From assembly GCA_030581615.1 (NCBI GenBank), contig JAKTTT010000074.1, forward strand, positions 1 through 64,000: a DNA stretch of 64,000 nucleotides, in the 5' to 3' direction. This stretch comes from Alloascoidea africana (lineage: Eukaryota > Ascomycota > Alloascoideomycetes > Alloascoideales > Alloascoideaceae). The position numbers and the translations under genes were made by a program. Shown in pieces: positions 61,913-64,000 of the stretch. Each line of letters starts with the position of its first letter. The stretch's first letter is position 1. The notes beneath the pieces were generated by a model that saw nothing but the letters and a program-made list of their open reading frames with translations, was not told the origin of the DNA and searched no databases.

Positions 61913-62228
61913 CCGTTCTTGATTAATGGACAGGTGCAGAAGAAAGTTGATGCGGTCTCACGATGTTTTGTACTGCCAATTTTTCACCCAACCTTGAAAG
62001 CCAAGAGAAGAAACGGAGAGGGAGGGAAAATGAAAAAAAAAAAGTTTCCCCCACCAAAAAGCAAAAAACGGATGAGAGAGATGGAAGAGAAAACCAAATC
62101 AAAAAGGAACAGAGATAAGATAAATAGAGCTACGCTCTGGGTTTTGGGCTCTGTGCTCGGGATGGCGTGCTACTGTGCGGCCCATTCACCATTTTTTTCT
62201 ATTCTTCTTTTATTCTATTGTCCTGGTG
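61913..62228. promoter_or_regulatory. Permease upstream region
   Basis: About 315 bases between the permease start and the acetyltransferase stop, both minus-strand. A/G-rich; no clear regulatory site recognised. Confidence 0.35.
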
Positions 62229-63092
62229 CTAGGCCTTACTAGTTTCGCCCCAGACAGCCTCCCGCTTCGTTGCTGCTTGTCCTGGCAGATGGTTGAAAAG
62301 CATAAAGTAGACCGCCATGCCCTCGCCGTTTGGCTTCTTCCGCCCGTGCTTGTCGCTGACCCCCAGCCCCATGCGGAACTCCTCCATCACCGCGAAGCCA
62401 AAGTGCGAGTAGACGTCGCGGGCGTGCTCGCTGACCGCCTCCAGAGAGACCGCTATGCCGTCCCGGACGGCTCTGGCCATGCCCCACTCCATCACCGCTC
62501 GGATTGATCCGGTCTTGGCCTTGGCCTGGGAGCCTGGCGGTGCGTTTCTCCCGATGAATTGCAAGTGCCAGTGGTTCTGCCGCGAGCCCGTTCCCAGGTA
62601 CTTTTCCCTCAGCCGGACGATGTTCTCTTCCATCTCCTCGCCGGGGCGTGGGCCTCGCTGCTCCCGGCGCTGCTCCATGCCCTTATCCTCCAGTTTAGGC
62701 GGGTTCACGCCCGGCGGGACCCACACAGCCGCGGAATCCCAGCACGAGAGAACCACAGCTCCCGATTCTACAAAATGTGGCACGTATTTTTCGAAAAAGC
62801 CGTGCGTGTACTCCCGTGGGAGCTCGATCTCGACCGGGTCCAGGTCCAGGTCCGGATGGCTGAGCCTGGCCATGAAGCAGTTGAAGTCCAAGCGAGAAAA
62901 GGCCTCCGTCAGTGTTTCTATAGCGTGGGTCAGAGCATCCTGTTGGTTTGCTTCTGCTAGGCTTTGTTTGTCCAGGGTGATTATGTCCCGAGCAGACGCA
63001 AACGCAAACATGTCGTTAACGCTCTTATCCGCTTCTGCCTTATCACCTCCTCCTAATTGTGTACGCTTCACAGGATTTGGAGTTGTAGCCAT
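62229..63092 (-). CDS. GNAT-like acetyltransferase family protein
   Basis: This 287-residue protein has the later half of a GNAT fold: HWHLQFIGRNAPPGSQAKAK (beta-4/acetyl-CoA loop position), then IRAVMEWGMARAVRDGIAVS and LEAVSEHARDVYSHFGFAVM, ending EEFRMGLG. The early half includes ALTHAIETLTEAFSRLDFNC, AAVWVPPGV, and a Glu/Arg-rich insert. The usual R/Q-x-x-G-x-G/A loop is replaced by PPGSQAKAK, so catalytic ability is uncertain. Fungal relatives of this type are mostly uncharacterised small-molecule acetyltransferases. The gene is GC-rich. It is upstream of, and in the same direction as, the permease. Confidence 0.7.
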   Translation of the reverse strand: MATTPNPVKRTQLGGGDKAEADKSVNDMFAFASARDIITLDKQSLAEANQQDALTHAIETLTEAFSRLDFNCFMARLSHPDLDLDPVEIELPREYTHGFFEKYVPHFVESGAVVLSCWDSAAVWVPPGVNPPKLEDKGMEQRREQRGPRPGEEMEENIVRLREKYLGTGSRQNHWHLQFIGRNAPPGSQAKAKTGSIRAVMEWGMARAVRDGIAVSLEAVSEHARDVYSHFGFAVMEEFRMGLGVSDKHGRKKPNGEGMAVYFMLFNHLPGQAATKREAVWGETSKA

Positions 63093-64000
63093 TGTGTGTC
63101 TACTAGAGTTTCTTTATGCCTTGCCCAATCACACGATTACTCAATGTCTAGTTAACAACAAACCTCCCCCAAAAAAAGAGAACCAGAAATAGAAGAAGGA
63201 AATTGGAGCTAGAAACTATGAGCAAGTAAAGGAAGAAGTAGTCCCGTGTCTCCTTGGTTACCAGTTTTTTCAAGAGTGGAAACAAGGTTATAACCCTAAA
63301 ACTAGACCTGATTTTAGCCGCTTTTCTCACGGGGTCTCCAAAAGAGAGAAAGTGTGTGTGTGTGTATGTATGCAGTCAAGTTCAGTGTTTCCCGTTGAAA
63401 TCCAACAGATCTACGATTTCCATCCTCTTCATCTTTCTCCTTTGCTTTGAGATTCAAGCAAATGTCCAATCATATAGACGGGCTGAAGCAGATGTAACCT
63501 GTCACCGAAATTTGTTTTCAAAGTGTTTTAGACCGCGCTGGGTTTACACAGAGAGAATCTAAATCTGTATCTGTATCTGAAGCTGCTCCCCTGCCTTTGA
63601 AAGAGTCGCCTACAGTATGCATTTTTGGTAGTGGCATCTACACATTTACAGTATATCCTCCTCACCTTTTTTTTTTTTTTGTAGTTTTGTAATTATTTTT
63701 GCGGAGTTGTTGCTGTTGTTTGTTGCCAAATCTGAGAGAAAACTGGTACAAATCAGGTATATCTCCTCTCTCTCGAACCACTAGGAAAGTGGACTTGAAA
63801 TAGATAATGCCGATTTCTAAGTCCTTGTGTTTGACTTGCACTTTAGTTTTATCCTTTTTTAGACAACAAGCCAGAGCACTCAAAAAAAATAAGGAAAGTC
63901 CCAATATTGTTCTTTTCTAATGGACAGGGATTCGGGAAGCATTGCTATCGCAATGTGCGATTTCAGAATAGAACACCGGGTGGGAATAAAATAAAATAAT
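63093..64000. other. Right-end intergenic region
   Basis: About 900 bases. The left part is the acetyltransferase-like gene's upstream region. A (TG)n run lies at about 63354-63366 and poly-T near 63668. Small ORFs (63254-63562, 63662-63904) are not recognised. Confidence 0.35.

Noticed and set aside
1-64000. CRISPR arrays, rRNA, snRNA and tRNA genes
   Set aside because: None recognised by eye; known U2/U6-like and tRNA signatures were looked for without success. A covariance scan would be needed to be sure.

Overview
The window reads as nuclear DNA of an ascomycetous (budding-yeast-lineage) fungus. Genes are compact and mostly single-exon. Seven genes need short spliceosomal introns of 62 to 87 bases with yeast-like GTATGT/GTAAGT/GTATGC donors, CTAAC-type branch sites (a full TACTAAC in UTP23) and AG acceptors. 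CUG appears to be read as leucine, because a CTG codon falls at a conserved Leu of ribosomal protein S25. Gene content matches Saccharomycotina, and gene pairs match the S. cerevisiae map in several places. The intron load and lack of strict collinearity suggest a lineage well outside the whole-genome-duplication and CUG-Ser clades; the species was not identified.

Layout: 1-2.4 kb is a 5'-truncated F-box/WD-like paralog cut by Ty1/copia fossils. 2.4-5.6 kb holds RRG7 and SLY41 (YOR305W/YOR307C in S. cerevisiae). 6.5-27.3 kb is a conserved block, BUD4, JSN1, GRR1, BIR1, an ACF4-position gene, CSN12 and TMH11, mirroring YJR092W-YJR083C. 27.3-33.5 kb is gene-poor: an orphan ORF, a frameshifted AGC-type kinase and a copia/LTR remnant. 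33.5-41.4 kb carries ARC1, an N-carbamoyl-amino-acid-hydrolase-like gene, the HD-domain gene YGK1, CUE3 and UTP23; ARC1, YGK1 and CUE3 are neighbours on S. cerevisiae chromosome VII. 42.3-47.6 kb has two unrecognised fungal genes and MDJ1. 48-52.3 kb is an F-box gene bracketed by two decayed Tc1/mariner-type transposons in opposite orientation. 52.4-59.6 kb is NUP2, then 3.7 kb of fold-back repeats and LTR-element fossils, then RPS25 and MID2 (YLR335W/YLR333C/YLR332W order). 60.1-63.1 kb has an amino-acid permease and a GNAT-type acetyltransferase.

The genes are mainly housekeeping: cell polarity and division (BUD4, BIR1, GRR1, MID2), RNA and ribosome biology (JSN1, UTP23, RPS25, CUE3, ARC1), mitochondria (RRG7, MDJ1, TMH11) and transport (SLY41, the permease, NUP2). 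They do not form a pathway cluster. The most unusual parts are the transposon-bracketed F-box gene with its second copy at the left edge, and the NUP2-RPS25 interval with a solo LTR whose empty site survives in the opposite repeat arm. No tRNA, rRNA or CRISPR array was found by eye. Splice sites, start choices and homologies come from reading the sequence; no database search was run.
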